In this document: positions 23,523-30,605 of the stretch, piece after piece
How the letters are laid out: each line of letters begins with the position of its first letter
Numbering within the stretch: the stretch's first letter is position 1
Origin: a virus
Length of the DNA: 33,064 nt
Virus record (IMG/VR): IMGVR_UViG_3300049477_000280
Location: 1-33,064 of that record
Direction: 5' to 3' (one strand)
Program-made: the position numbers and the translations under genes
The notes under the pieces: model-generated
The model's input: only the letters and a program-made list of their open reading frames with translations
What the model was told of the DNA's origin: nothing
Database searches by the model: none

Positions 23523-23879
23523 TTATTGCACTGTAAATAAGAACATTCTATGGCATGTGAACTGTTCAAATGTTGTATGATATTTTTTAGTATTCTCAAA
23601 ACAAGAGCTTCTTTTTGGTTCAACAGTGATCTTATGGCCTTTGCAATCGCTAGATAGCTCACAAATTGTCATGAATTCATTCATAGCATTGTTAAGGGCT
23701 TTAGTTCTAGCATCACCCTCTGTCGAATATGTACCAACTCCACAAATTACGAATGTATTTCCTGTTTTCATAGCCTGGTCATCAGTACAAAACCATTGTT
23801 CCTTGTCTGTTGCACGAGACTCTAAAGCTATAAAAAGGCTTACAATTAGGATCAATGAAGTAAATCTTAATTTTTTCAT
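23523..23879 (-). CDS. secreted cysteine-rich protein, LPP20-like
   Basis: A 118-residue product. MKKLRFTSLILIVSLFIALESRA is a signal peptide. The mature protein has WFCTDD, FVICGVGTYSTEGDARTKALNNAMNEFMTIC (about 44-74), SDCKGHKI, and ends in CHRMFLFTV, with cysteines that could form disulfides in the periplasm. The CGVG....DAR..AL..A...F pattern resembles the LPP20 / YfiO-like family, and I have seen similar proteins in predatory Bdellovibrionota. Good SD (AGGAGAG). Probably a lysogenic-conversion or superinfection-related factor in the envelope; that is inference. Confidence 0.72.
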   Translation of the reverse strand: MKKLRFTSLILIVSLFIALESRATDKEQWFCTDDQAMKTGNTFVICGVGTYSTEGDARTKALNNAMNEFMTICELSSDCKGHKITVEPKRSSCFENTKKYHTTFEQFTCHRMFLFTVQ

Positions 23880-23887
23880 ATTCTCTC

Positions 23888-24214
23888 CTATTCCATTTTC
23901 TCAATAATTAGATCTTCAATTTTCTTTTTAAATTCTGCTTTGTTATTCTCTATTATACCAAGTCCAAAGCCTTGTTTGAAAGTGCTGTTTTCTTTGCTCT
24001 CATTTTCAAACGTATCAGAAAGAGACTCAAGGAATGGATGCACAGTCTTATTAAATTGAATGTCCTTGATTTGAACTGAATTCCAATCAATTGTAAGCTT
24101 GCTGTTAGCTCGTGGATCATTGCCACTATAGCTATTCTGCCAATATTTATATTCAACTGTACCAAATATAGTACCTGAATTAGCTTCAAATTCAAATCTT
24201 ATTGAGTCGCTCAT
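23888..24214 (-). CDS. small protein of unknown function
   Basis: A 108-residue product without signal peptide. The N-terminal half (FEFEANSGTIFGTVEYKYWQ) looks like beta strands with acidic residues; the C-terminal half is helical and charged (AEFKKKIEDLIIEKME). SD AGAGG and an ATGA overlap with the upstream 33-residue gene set its start at 24212-24214. It is the only cytosolic-looking member of the minus-strand set. Not recognised. Confidence 0.65.
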   Translation of the reverse strand: MSDSIRFEFEANSGTIFGTVEYKYWQNSYSGNDPRANSKLTIDWNSVQIKDIQFNKTVHPFLESLSDTFENESKENSTFKQGFGLGIIENNKAEFKKKIEDLIIEKME

Positions 24215-24312
24215 TTTAAACCTCTAATTATTTCAAAGTATTCAAACCAAGTTATTAGTCCAAGTCCTAAAGCTATTGCTGCATTTTGTAGTTTTAATTC
24301 TTTATCATCCAT
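24211..24312 (-). CDS. micro-membrane protein at head of minus operon
   Basis: A 33-residue product with a hydrophobic centre (IALGLGLITWFEYFEII). It ends overlapping the next gene by ATGA. No SD precedes its ATG at 24310-24312, but a possible -10 (TAATGT) lies 7 bases upstream, so the transcript may begin at the ATG. Its shortness keeps confidence modest. Confidence 0.5.
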   Translation of the reverse strand: MDDKELKLQNAAIALGLGLITWFEYFEIIRGLK

Positions 24313-24345
24313 ACATTTAACATTAAAGCATTTTGTTTAACAATG

Positions 24346-24362
24346 CAATATTTACAATATTG
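24346..24362. promoter_or_regulatory. 17-bp palindromic operator-like site
   Basis: CAATATT-TAC-AATATTG is a perfect 7-base inverted repeat with 3-base spacer in the 127-base gap between divergent transcription units. Size and symmetry suit a dimeric XRE-type repressor; the XRE regulator starts at 24440. It lies between the possible -35 of the minus operon and the -35 of the plus promoter. Confidence 0.6.
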
Positions 24363-24382
24363 ATACAGTCATAATGAGAATC

Positions 24383-24411
24383 TTTACATTTGATATTAAG
24401 TTAAATATATT
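24383..24411 (+). promoter_or_regulatory. promoter of the regulator/recombination operon
   Basis: TTTACA (24383-24388) and TATATT (24406-24411) are separated by 17 bases; a start near 24418 leaves a short leader carrying AGAGGAG before the ATG at 24440. It is about 20 bases downstream of the palindrome. Confidence 0.55.
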
Positions 24412-24439
24412 ACTTTAAACACATATAGAGGAGTTTGAA

Positions 24440-24676
24440 ATGAAGTTAGCACAATACATTAAGAATGCGCGTATCTATAAGGGAATGACTCAAAAGGATA
24501 CTGCAGTTAAATTAGGGACTTCAGTTGTATTTGTATCTCTAATGGAAAGTGGAGAATCTAAAATACCTTTAGATAAGCTTAAAAAGCTCATTAAAATTTA
24601 CAGCCTTCATAAGAGCGAAGTTGTAAAGCTTGCTGTTGATCAGTATGAGAAGATGCTTTTACAAGAATTACTATAA
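24440..24676 (+). CDS. XRE-family transcriptional regulator
   Basis: A 78-residue single-domain helix-turn-helix protein: IKNARIYKGMTQKDTAVKLG (residues 7-26), then TSVVFVSLMESGESKIPLDKLKKL (27-50), the Cro/CI/HTH_3 pattern with the second helix pair at 17-40. No dimer-cleavage or peptidase domain, so it resembles Cro or a small repressor rather than a cleavable CI. Starts with a good SD (AGAGGAG). It is first in the operon with recT and the exonuclease, and a palindrome lies upstream, so it may regulate itself and the divergent minus-strand cassette. Confidence 0.88.
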   Translation: MKLAQYIKNARIYKGMTQKDTAVKLGTSVVFVSLMESGESKIPLDKLKKLIKIYSLHKSEVVKLAVDQYEKMLLQELL

Positions 24677-24685
24677 GGAGAAAAA

Positions 24686-25600
24686 ATGTCCAACTTAATA
24701 AGAATAGAAAATGTCCAGCAATTATTAAAAATGGTCGAGCCTTCATTCAATCAAATGGCAGAGCTTCATAAAGCAGTCGATTATCGCAGAGAAGCTTCTT
24801 TTGCTCTACAGGCTTTGCAGGATAATGATTTTCTTGCAACTACTGCAATGAAAAATCAGGATTCTTTCAAGCGTGCAATTATTAACGTTGCAGCGATTGG
24901 CCTTAGCCTTAATCCTATCAAGAAACTAGCTTATTTAATTCCAAGAAAAGGGAAGGTCTGTCTTGATATTTCATACATTGGTTTAGTTACTTTGGCTGTG
25001 GATGAGAAGTCCATCAAATGGGCTCAAGCTGAGATTGTCAGAGAGAATGATAACTTTACTTTTAACGGAGTTGGAGAAAAACCAGACCATGAATTTAAGC
25101 CTTTCTCAGAAGATCGAGGTAAGATCATTGGTGCTTATTGTGTAGCTAAGACGAATCAAGATGAATTCATAACTATTCAGATGAGCATTAAGCAAGTCTA
25201 TGAAATCAGAAATCGCTCTGAATCTTTCAAGTCAGGATCTGGACCTTGGAAAACTGATGAGGAGGAAATGATCAAGAAAACTGTTATTCGTAGAGCTTAT
25301 AAATCATGGCCAAGAGCTTCAACTATGGACCGATTTGAAAGAGCAGTTGACGCTGTTGAGGATGCACATGAATTAGCAGCTCCACTTGCAATAGATAATG
25401 TAAAAAGAGCAGAGCAGTTTTTATTCATTGAGGAAATGCTAGTTAAGCTGAATATTGACAAGGAATATTTCATAAAAGATAAGGTTCCAAAGTTCACACG
25501 ACGAGAGATTGCACAATTTGAAGATTTAACGGATCAGGAGATTTCTATTATCTTGATTCAATTGACTCAATTAGTGGAAGAGAAAGGAAACTTGGAATGA
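24686..25600 (+). CDS. recT: RecT-family single-strand annealing protein
   Basis: A 304-residue protein with the RecT hallmarks: an N-terminal helical region, SFKRAIINVAAIGLSLNPIKKLAYLIPRKG (residues about 60-90), DISYIGLVTLA, and a GSGPWKTDEEEMIKKTVIRRAYKSWP block (about 190-215). It anneals complementary strands and works with a 5'-3' exonuclease; a YqaJ exonuclease is encoded two genes on. SD AAGGAG. Normal family length is about 270-330. Confidence 0.93.
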   Translation: MSNLIRIENVQQLLKMVEPSFNQMAELHKAVDYRREASFALQALQDNDFLATTAMKNQDSFKRAIINVAAIGLSLNPIKKLAYLIPRKGKVCLDISYIGLVTLAVDEKSIKWAQAEIVRENDNFTFNGVGEKPDHEFKPFSEDRGKIIGAYCVAKTNQDEFITIQMSIKQVYEIRNRSESFKSGSGPWKTDEEEMIKKTVIRRAYKSWPRASTMDRFERAVDAVEDAHELAAPLAIDNVKRAEQFLFIEEMLVKLNIDKEYFIKDKVPKFTRREIAQFEDLTDQEISIILIQLTQLVEEKGNLE

Positions 25601-25827
25601 TTATCAATGATGAATATATTGATGAAAATCAAGTCACTAAATGTTGGTATGCTGAAGATTCATTCTATATACTTGGCATTAAAAGCAAATGTTGGGTTAT
25701 TAAATATAGGATTAAAAACGATTCCAATACTTATTATGTTAATGCAAATAAAGAACAATATAATTTATTTCTTAATGCTTGTAATAAGAAAAATGAGGAA
25801 ACACTTTTAGATGAAAACAATCAATGA
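25597..25827 (+). CDS. small protein between recT and exonuclease, unknown
   Basis: A 76-residue product rich in Asn, Lys and Tyr, mixed beta/alpha in appearance (YAEDSFYILGIKSKCWVIKYRI). Starts in an ATGA overlap with recT and overlaps the exonuclease by 17 bases. No recognised domain. Location suggests a helper of the recombination pair or a hitchhiker. Confidence 0.65.
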   Translation: MIINDEYIDENQVTKCWYAEDSFYILGIKSKCWVIKYRIKNDSNTYYVNANKEQYNLFLNACNKKNEETLLDENNQ

Positions 25828-26515
25828 TATTGCAAAAAACCTAGAAGAATTTGAAAAACGCTTTGGACTTAATGTTATAGGTGCAGAGCAAGGATCTGGA
25901 ATATGGATGAACATGAAACTAGGCGTTATTTCAGCAAGTAATGCCTCTAAAGCAATTGCAAAGCGAGATTCTGACAAGCGCTTAACTTATATGTCTGAAT
26001 TAGTTGCTCAAGTCTGCACAGGAATTCAAGAAGAGATTAGCTCTAAATATCTTGATTGGGGATCTGAGCATGAAATGTCTGCTCGTGCTGCATATGAGTT
26101 GAAAACTGGATACACTGTAAAACCAGTATGTTTTGTATATAAGGATAATACATATAGAACTGGGTGTTCACCTGATGGCCTTGTTAGTGACACAAAAGGC
26201 TGTGAAATCAAGACTCCTTACAATGCGGAAAACTACATCAAATTTCTGTGTGAAGATTTTTTAAAGCCTGAGTATGTATATCAGTACCAATTTACATTGT
26301 GGGTTATGGATGGAGAGGAGTACGATTTTGTTCAATACCATCCTTTTATGAAACGTAAGCCATTGCATATATTGAATGTAAAAAAAGACATTGAAATACA
26401 TAAGAAGTTTGATGACTTAATACCTGTGTTTATTGAAGATATGGACAAAATGCTAAAAAAGATAGGTATTAAATATGGCGAACAATGGGAAAGACTGTCA
26501 GATAAAAGCCCTTAA
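25811..26515 (+). CDS. YqaJ-type (lambda Exo-like) exonuclease
   Basis: A 234-residue nuclease. GVISASNASKAIAK (residues 35-48), LDWGSEHEMSARAAYEL (81-97), SPDGLV (119-124) and CEIKTPY (130-136) are the conserved motifs of the YqaJ fold, with D/E..K metal-site residues (E85, D121, E131, K133). It degrades one strand of double-stranded DNA ends so that RecT can anneal the other. Ends 41 bases into the next gene. Confidence 0.92.
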   Translation: MKTINDIAKNLEEFEKRFGLNVIGAEQGSGIWMNMKLGVISASNASKAIAKRDSDKRLTYMSELVAQVCTGIQEEISSKYLDWGSEHEMSARAAYELKTGYTVKPVCFVYKDNTYRTGCSPDGLVSDTKGCEIKTPYNAENYIKFLCEDFLKPEYVYQYQFTLWVMDGEEYDFVQYHPFMKRKPLHILNVKKDIEIHKKFDDLIPVFIEDMDKMLKKIGIKYGEQWERLSDKSP

Positions 26516-26663
26516 AGATCTTTTAGAAAAAATACACCAAGAAAAAACAATTGCTCAAGACACTATTTATGTATTAATGCAAAAGATAAAGATTCTAGAG
26601 GGTGAAAATTACAAATGGCGAAAATATTTTAGAGAATTAAGAAATATGGAAAAATTATCATGA
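26475..26663 (+). CDS. small coiled-coil protein
   Basis: A 62-residue helical, lysine-rich product (LKDLLEKIHQEKTIAQDTIYVLMQKIKILEGEN). It begins 41 bases before the exonuclease stop and ends in an ATGA overlap. AGATAGG upstream is a weak ribosome site. Not recognised. Confidence 0.55.
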   Translation: MANNGKDCQIKALKDLLEKIHQEKTIAQDTIYVLMQKIKILEGENYKWRKYFRELRNMEKLS

Positions 26664-26899
26664 TAAATTCTGTGAAAAATGCTTATTGCCTTTCTCCATC
26701 ATGTTTGAATGCTGATGGCAAGAGTGAGTTAAATTATAGTGGAGCTCTAAAGAATGTAAGTATAGGAACTATAGAATGTCCAGACTGTAAATATATTTTA
26801 GTGTGGAAAAATAAAAAAGGAAGTATTAGGCATTATGGAACATCTGGAAAAGAAAAGAAAAATGTTAAATACAAAAAAACATATATGGATGAAATATGA
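26660..26899 (+). CDS. zinc-ribbon-like small protein, copy 1
   Basis: A 79-residue product. C10-x4-C15 and C40-x2-C43 in ECPDCKYILVW suggest a four-cysteine zinc site; the C-terminal part is basic. The protein at 31716 has the same C-x4-C...LECPDCKHALMW arrangement, so the two are paralogues. It could bind nucleic acid. Overlaps its neighbours at both ends by ATGA. Confidence 0.7.
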   Translation: MINSVKNAYCLSPSCLNADGKSELNYSGALKNVSIGTIECPDCKYILVWKNKKGSIRHYGTSGKEKKNVKYKKTYMDEI

Positions 26900-27042
26900 C
26901 TGAAACAATCTTAGCAATTTATTGCATTGGAGTATTTATCACAGCAATGACCTCAGTATTCACTGAAGACGCTAAATACTTTTTCCTCAGTCCGATTTGG
27001 CCCATTGTTTACATAAAATATTGTTGGGAGATGTTGAGATGA
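26896..27042 (+). CDS. small membrane protein
   Basis: A 48-residue product. The N-terminal two thirds are hydrophobic (TILAIYCIGVFITAMTSVF, residues 3-21, then YFFLSPIWPIVYIKYC). It may span the membrane once or twice. ATGA overlaps at both ends with real neighbours are the best evidence that it is a gene. Confidence 0.65.
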   Translation: MTETILAIYCIGVFITAMTSVFTEDAKYFFLSPIWPIVYIKYCWEMLR

Positions 27043-27536
27043 AAATAGAAATTGATTTAAAGGATATCTTGTTTGACGAGGATTATGGTCCAGAAACCAT
27101 GCAAGACTCTATAAAGCGACAAGTAGTTTCAAATATTGAAAAAACTATTATCGCAGGAATTGGCAAAAAAATAGATTCTGAAATTGCAAAAGCAATTGAT
27201 GAACAAATAAAAAAATCACTTGATGAGATCAGACCAAATTTAATCAATGAGATTCTTGATGCCGAGTATATTTCTGTAGATAGATATGGACAACGATCTA
27301 AAGAGCCAACAACATTTAGACAGCAGCTCATTAAAGCGGTGAATGAAAACATGGTATATAAACCAAACTCATATTCAAATGATAAGAATGCTTTTACGAG
27401 TGCTGTTGACGAGATTTTAAGATCGCAGGTTAACGAATTTAAAAAACAATTTGATGCGATAATTTCAAAGGACTACATAGAACAAACAAAATTCTACGCA
27501 GTTACAGTTTTAAAAGAAAAGTTGGGGTTTAAATAA
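27039..27536 (+). CDS. helical protein of unknown function
   Basis: A 165-residue charged, largely helical protein (ISKDYIEQTKFYAVTVLKEK near the end; IEKTIIAGIGKKIDSEIAKAID about 30-50). The frame is open upstream to an ATG at 26997, but the start at 27039 has GGGAG 5' of it and an ATGA overlap with the previous gene, so I use that. No domain recognised; similar long-helix proteins are frequent in early phage regions. Confidence 0.75.
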   Translation: MKIEIDLKDILFDEDYGPETMQDSIKRQVVSNIEKTIIAGIGKKIDSEIAKAIDEQIKKSLDEIRPNLINEILDAEYISVDRYGQRSKEPTTFRQQLIKAVNENMVYKPNSYSNDKNAFTSAVDEILRSQVNEFKKQFDAIISKDYIEQTKFYAVTVLKEKLGFK

Positions 27537-27904
27537 TGGAACAAAAAATAAAAGACCTAGAAAAGCAAGTAAAAGACCTTCAGAAGAAACTTGAGGACAG
27601 AAACCCTGCCTTCAATGGAAATCTTTTAAGAAAATCAGATGAGCAGTTTACTCAATTGCAAATGAAAATCGGGACTGCAATACAGCAAGCTGTTGGGCAA
27701 GACTTAGTTCATGTATTTAAAGACAAGAGAATGGTATTAGATTTTGATTCATCTACTTATGGAGGTAAAGGTTGGAGCGTTTACTTCATAGAGGATGCTG
27801 ACAATAAATCAATCAAGGATAGTTTAGCTAATTTGCAGATGAAGAAATTCCAAGAGTCATTGGATAATTTTGCATGGGCTGTTAATAATGGGAGTGGACA
27901 ATGA
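27536..27904 (+). CDS. coiled-coil protein of unknown function
   Basis: A 122-residue product. Residues 1-22 are a heptad-type coiled coil (IKDLEKQVKDLQKKLED). The rest is mixed (VHVFKDKRMVLDFDSSTYGGKGWSVYFI) with a predicted small alpha/beta part. It starts in a TAATG overlap and ends in ATGA. No match recognised. Confidence 0.7.
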   Translation: MEQKIKDLEKQVKDLQKKLEDRNPAFNGNLLRKSDEQFTQLQMKIGTAIQQAVGQDLVHVFKDKRMVLDFDSSTYGGKGWSVYFIEDADNKSIKDSLANLQMKKFQESLDNFAWAVNNGSGQ

Positions 27905-28089
27905 CAAACACCTGCAAGCTGAGACCTTATTTTGACGTTGTAAAAAAACCAAAACCATTTGATATGGTGTTAGGGTTTGCAATTTTATGGGAGTCGTATT
28001 TTAAATCAGAGTCTATTTATTTTTATGGTCTGTCTGTCGTAACATTCGGTCGCGGAGTGTTCATCGGATTTAAGAAGGTGTGCCGATGA
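27901..28089 (+). CDS. small protein with hydrophobic centre
   Basis: A 62-residue product, hydrophobic and aromatic over residues about 21-55 (DMVLGFAILWESYF, IYFYGLSVVTFGRGVFIGF). It may associate with membranes. Coupled by ATGA overlaps on both sides; function not recognised. Confidence 0.65.
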   Translation: MTNTCKLRPYFDVVKKPKPFDMVLGFAILWESYFKSESIYFYGLSVVTFGRGVFIGFKKVCR

Positions 28090-28238
28090 GAGTTTATTAC
28101 AATTCAGATGCCGATGAGATTCTTGTCTATCTTGGAAAGAGTACACTTCCTTGTTTTAGAAGATATCAGTTTAAAGAAAACGGATTTTGCGATACATTAC
28201 TAAAGCCTAAAGATTTAATTTACATAGGAGTGTTATGA
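28086..28238 (+). CDS. small soluble protein, unknown
   Basis: A 50-residue product (MRVYYNSDADEILVYLG...), mixed beta/alpha, no signal or membrane segment. Real-gene evidence is the ATGA overlap at both ends and its uninterrupted frame. Not recognised. Confidence 0.6.
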   Translation: MRVYYNSDADEILVYLGKSTLPCFRRYQFKENGFCDTLLKPKDLIYIGVL

Positions 28239-28513
28239 AACCAAGGAAGCTAGATGAGATTCGCGACGAGTTGGCCTGTGATTATCCAAAAATAAGAGTT
28301 GGAAATTGGAAGGCAGAAATTAAAGCATTTGCTGAAGGCTTCGACGCCTCAACCTCCCATCACCAAAAGATCATTGCCGATCTTGTGAGTGCGCTGCAAG
28401 AGATTGTTGATCGTAAGGGCATGGGAGTTATTAGAAACGCAGAGATGATTGCAAGACAAGCCTTGGCAGCATATAAACATAGTGTCAATACTGGTGAGAG
28501 TGGTGTGAAATGA
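28235..28513 (+). CDS. small helical phage protein
   Basis: A 92-residue helical protein with the motif LVSALQEIVD...AEMIARQALAAY (about 49-80), a pattern of many uncharacterised early phage proteins (L..AL..I...A..AL). The protein at 30125 has a weaker version. ATGA overlap with both neighbours. Role unknown. Confidence 0.7.
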   Translation: MKPRKLDEIRDELACDYPKIRVGNWKAEIKAFAEGFDASTSHHQKIIADLVSALQEIVDRKGMGVIRNAEMIARQALAAYKHSVNTGESGVK

Positions 28514-28728
28514 GATATTTCGGACCATGGTTTTATGAACAAGCAATTTGCCCATTCTGCAAAGAAGAGGATTTTGATTTAGTTGGTTTGAAACATCATT
28601 TCGATATGGGATATTGTGATAAGTTTAAGACTATTCAGGCAGAATATGAAAAATATTGCGATGAGAAGGATGCTGCTGTCATGCTACCTACTCCAAGTCC
28701 GAGTAGTACATCAGAGGAGAAGAAATGA
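28510..28728 (+). CDS. small zinc-finger-like protein
   Basis: A 72-residue product with CPFCKEEDFDLVGLKHHF (residues 14-31) and a later C36, giving C-x2-C ... H-H ... C ligands for zinc. The C terminus is Ser/Pro-rich. Possibly nucleic-acid binding; unproven. Coupled to neighbours by overlaps. Confidence 0.65.
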   Translation: MRYFGPWFYEQAICPFCKEEDFDLVGLKHHFDMGYCDKFKTIQAEYEKYCDEKDAAVMLPTPSPSSTSEEKK

Positions 28729-28823
28729 GTCTAGAATATAAAGTAAATGCAGAGAAAGCTATAGCTTTGGCAGAAAAATATATTAAACCCAGTAAAATAG
28801 ATTTAGCCGTTGCTGCGATGTGA
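28725..28823 (+). CDS. micro-ORF, possibly first part of a split gene
   Basis: A 32-residue product (MSLEYKVNAEKAIALAEKYI...) starting in an ATGA overlap. It ends at TGA 28821-28823, and a second frame opens there (28820). Either two coupled small genes or one gene broken by a frameshift. Confidence 0.45.
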   Translation: MSLEYKVNAEKAIALAEKYIKPSKIDLAVAAM

Positions 28824-28963
28824 TATGCGAATCAAGCGATGACCTATCAAGACCCGAAATAGTCATGCGATTATTGGAAGAAAATCTGTCATATTATTGG
28901 AAAGATATTGTAGGTACAGAGGATTATCCAATTGAATACGAAACAGAGGAGTGGCGCGAATGA
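28820..28963 (+). CDS. micro-ORF with GTG start, possibly second part of a split gene
   Basis: A 47-residue acidic product (SRPEIVMRLLEENLSYYWKD) if it starts at GTG 28820, which overlaps the previous stop as GTGA. It ends overlapping the lipoprotein ATG by ATGA, which supports real use of this frame. No SD for the GTG; an internal ATG could also serve. Confidence 0.45.
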   Translation: MICESSDDLSRPEIVMRLLEENLSYYWKDIVGTEDYPIEYETEEWRE

Positions 28964-29280
28964 AACTATTAATTATTATCTTATCCGTAGCAATGACTGG
29001 CTGTTCATCTTCGGAAAAAACTGATATAGCCGCTTATGATAGATACAAAATATCTGAAAACCGCTATCAGGGCTATCTTAATGAAGGTGATTTTATTTCT
29101 TATGAAAAAGTGCTATGGACAGTTGATGGAAATGGTAGAGCCATAGACGCAAAGATACAACTACCTGATAGCGGCAAGATAATCACACAGCGTATCTGGT
29201 CATACGATAGTTTTTTCAAATGGAGAAGAGACATGAAACATAAGCGAATGATGTTAGAGGCTTTACAATGGATAAGATGA
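28960..29280 (+). CDS. small lipoprotein, unknown function
   Basis: A 106-residue product starting MKLLIIILSVAMTGCSSSEK: a signal peptide with lipobox at C15 (MTGC), then a Ser-rich linker and a mature part with many charged and aromatic residues (YKISENRYQGYLNEGDF). The frame extends three codons upstream (GTG), but the ATG at 28960 is coupled by ATGA and gives the correct signal length. It would be anchored in the inner or outer membrane. It sits alone among cytosolic small genes; o-spanin or exclusion function would be guesses. Confidence 0.72.
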   Translation: MKLLIIILSVAMTGCSSSEKTDIAAYDRYKISENRYQGYLNEGDFISYEKVLWTVDGNGRAIDAKIQLPDSGKIITQRIWSYDSFFKWRRDMKHKRMMLEALQWIR

Positions 29281-29318
29281 CATCAAACTCCAAACGCGAA
29301 GAACAGGAGCGAGGATGA
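29277..29318 (+). CDS. 13-codon linking mini-ORF
   Basis: Encodes MTSNSKREEQERG. It begins in an ATGA overlap with the lipoprotein stop and ends in an ATGA overlap with the next gene, and contains that gene's ribosome site (AGGAGCGAGG). Its opening resembles that of the gene at 29479 (MTNTKRDAA), so it may be the remnant of a partly deleted duplicate, kept for translational coupling. Confidence 0.35.
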   Translation: MTSNSKREEQERG

Positions 29319-29482
29319 GTGAAAATGTTGAACGAATACATAAACAAATTTCAGAGCTGTCTTTTGGTGACCTTCTATTACTGGCTGGTAATGCCGTGAA
29401 TATGCCAATGGACGAAGAAAGAATTGATTTGATTTTGAAGTACGTTGAAATAGCTCTCACATTACGAAAGATAAACAAATGA
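29315..29482 (+). CDS. small helical protein
   Basis: A 55-residue product, soluble and helical (GDLLLLAGNAVNMPMDEERIDLILKYVEIAL). SD AGGAGCGAGG is upstream; it ends in an ATGA overlap. No known domain. Confidence 0.65.
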   Translation: MSENVERIHKQISELSFGDLLLLAGNAVNMPMDEERIDLILKYVEIALTLRKINK

Positions 29483-29955
29483 CCAACACTAAACGCGATG
29501 CTGCAGCAAAAGAATTTTTTATTGAAAGATACAATGGCAATGGGTCTTTTAAAGTTTTGAACGCAGAACCAAATGTAGTTCACGCTACAAAAATTACCAT
29601 TAACGGCGTAACAATGCCTGCATATACTTATTTTCACGTTATTGAAAAATCTGCTCGAGACGCAGAAGTCGCAGAGCTTAGGGAACAGTTGGAATCAGCA
29701 CAAATGGAGCAAAATCATTTCAAAAAACAATTTGAAGAGTATGAAATGATGTATAACCTTGAAAAACAAGCTGCATTAAAAGCTGAGCAAGAACGCGACT
29801 CACTCAAGCAACAGGTTGAAACACTTAAATCATTCATACTTAAATGGCTTGAGTTTGAAGAGTCATGCATCAAAAAAGATGGTCCTTATGTTAGCTTGCC
29901 AATACCTAAACTTATGGATGAAGCAAACACGCTGCTCGGTCGGGAGAAGGTATGA
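29479..29955 (+). CDS. coiled-coil early phage protein
   Basis: A 158-residue product. An N-terminal beta-like part (FKVLNAEPNVVHATKITINGV) is followed by a long coiled coil (about 60-120: VAELREQLESAQMEQNHFKK, EQERDSLKQQVETLKSF) and a short helical end. The pattern resembles Ea22-like early phage proteins. ATGA overlaps on both sides. Function unknown. Confidence 0.7.
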   Translation: MTNTKRDAAAKEFFIERYNGNGSFKVLNAEPNVVHATKITINGVTMPAYTYFHVIEKSARDAEVAELREQLESAQMEQNHFKKQFEEYEMMYNLEKQAALKAEQERDSLKQQVETLKSFILKWLEFEESCIKKDGPYVSLPIPKLMDEANTLLGREKV

Positions 29956-30128
29956 ATGATAAATTAAAGCTTAAAAAACTTCGTTCTGAAAATAGGCGTC
30001 TCAAAAAAGAATTGAGATCTTCAAAAGAACTTTATGATTTTGTCATGAAAAAAAGAATTTCAGAACGTAAAGAGTTATCATTTTTAAGAGAGATACAGGG
30101 ATTGAGCACAACAAAGGATGAAGCATGA
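29952..30128 (+). CDS. small basic coiled-coil protein
   Basis: A 58-residue basic helical product (LKLKKLRSENRRLKKELRSS), perhaps a nucleic-acid binder or a partner of the preceding coiled-coil protein. ATGA overlaps at both ends; GGGAGAAGG lies upstream. Too short to identify. Confidence 0.65.
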   Translation: MNDKLKLKKLRSENRRLKKELRSSKELYDFVMKKRISERKELSFLREIQGLSTTKDEA

Positions 30129-30340
30129 GTGAACTGCTAAAACCAATAACAAGACACGATATTTGCTCTGCTATAAATGCCGCAAGCAATGAGAGATTTG
30201 TGCCGTATTCTGTTCATGCCGACCTCAAAGCGAAGTACGAGAAGGCTTTGAGTGCGCTTAATAGAATAGTGAACAGTCTTGATGAAAAAGGACCGAGAGT
30301 TATTGCTGCAAATACACTGGCAGAGCTAGGAGAGAATTAG
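30125..30340 (+). CDS. small helical phage protein, paralogue-like
   Basis: A 71-residue product with KYEKALSALNRIV...VIAANTLAEL (about 38-68), the L..AL..I...A..L pattern also in the protein at 28235. Starts in ATGA. Role unknown. Confidence 0.65.
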   Translation: MSELLKPITRHDICSAINAASNERFVPYSVHADLKAKYEKALSALNRIVNSLDEKGPRVIAANTLAELGEN

Positions 30341-30341
30341 G

Positions 30342-30605
30342 ATGAAATACAGAAAAAAACCAGTAGTAATTGAGGCAATTCAATTTAACAGTTACAAAGA
30401 CTTAAATAAAATGTGTAATTTATGGGCAGGTCCATTTATGGAGGTAGCTGATTTCGATGAAGATGAAAAAGAAAATTTCTTTATTGAAACGCTAGAAGGT
30501 AATCACTGTGTGTCGCTTGGTGATTTTGTTATCAAAGGTGTTAAAGGTGAATTTTATTCATGTAAGCCAGATATTTTTGAGATTACTTATGAGGCTGTTG
30601 AATGA
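30342..30605 (+). CDS. conserved small phage protein (PVVIEAIQ type)
   Basis: An 87-residue protein with YRKKPVVIEAIQF (residues 3-15) and LGDFVIKGVKGEFYSCKPDIFEITYE (about 59-84), the recognisable two ends of a widespread family of small phage proteins of unknown function. Its SD is GGAG inside the preceding gene. Ends in an ATGA overlap. Confidence 0.85.
   Translation: MKYRKKPVVIEAIQFNSYKDLNKMCNLWAGPFMEVADFDEDEKENFFIETLEGNHCVSLGDFVIKGVKGEFYSCKPDIFEITYEAVE

Noticed and set aside
26997-27038. Upstream start (14 extra codons) for the protein at 27039
   Set aside because: It would overlap the 48-residue membrane gene by 46 bases; the 27039 start has an SD and an ATGA overlap.
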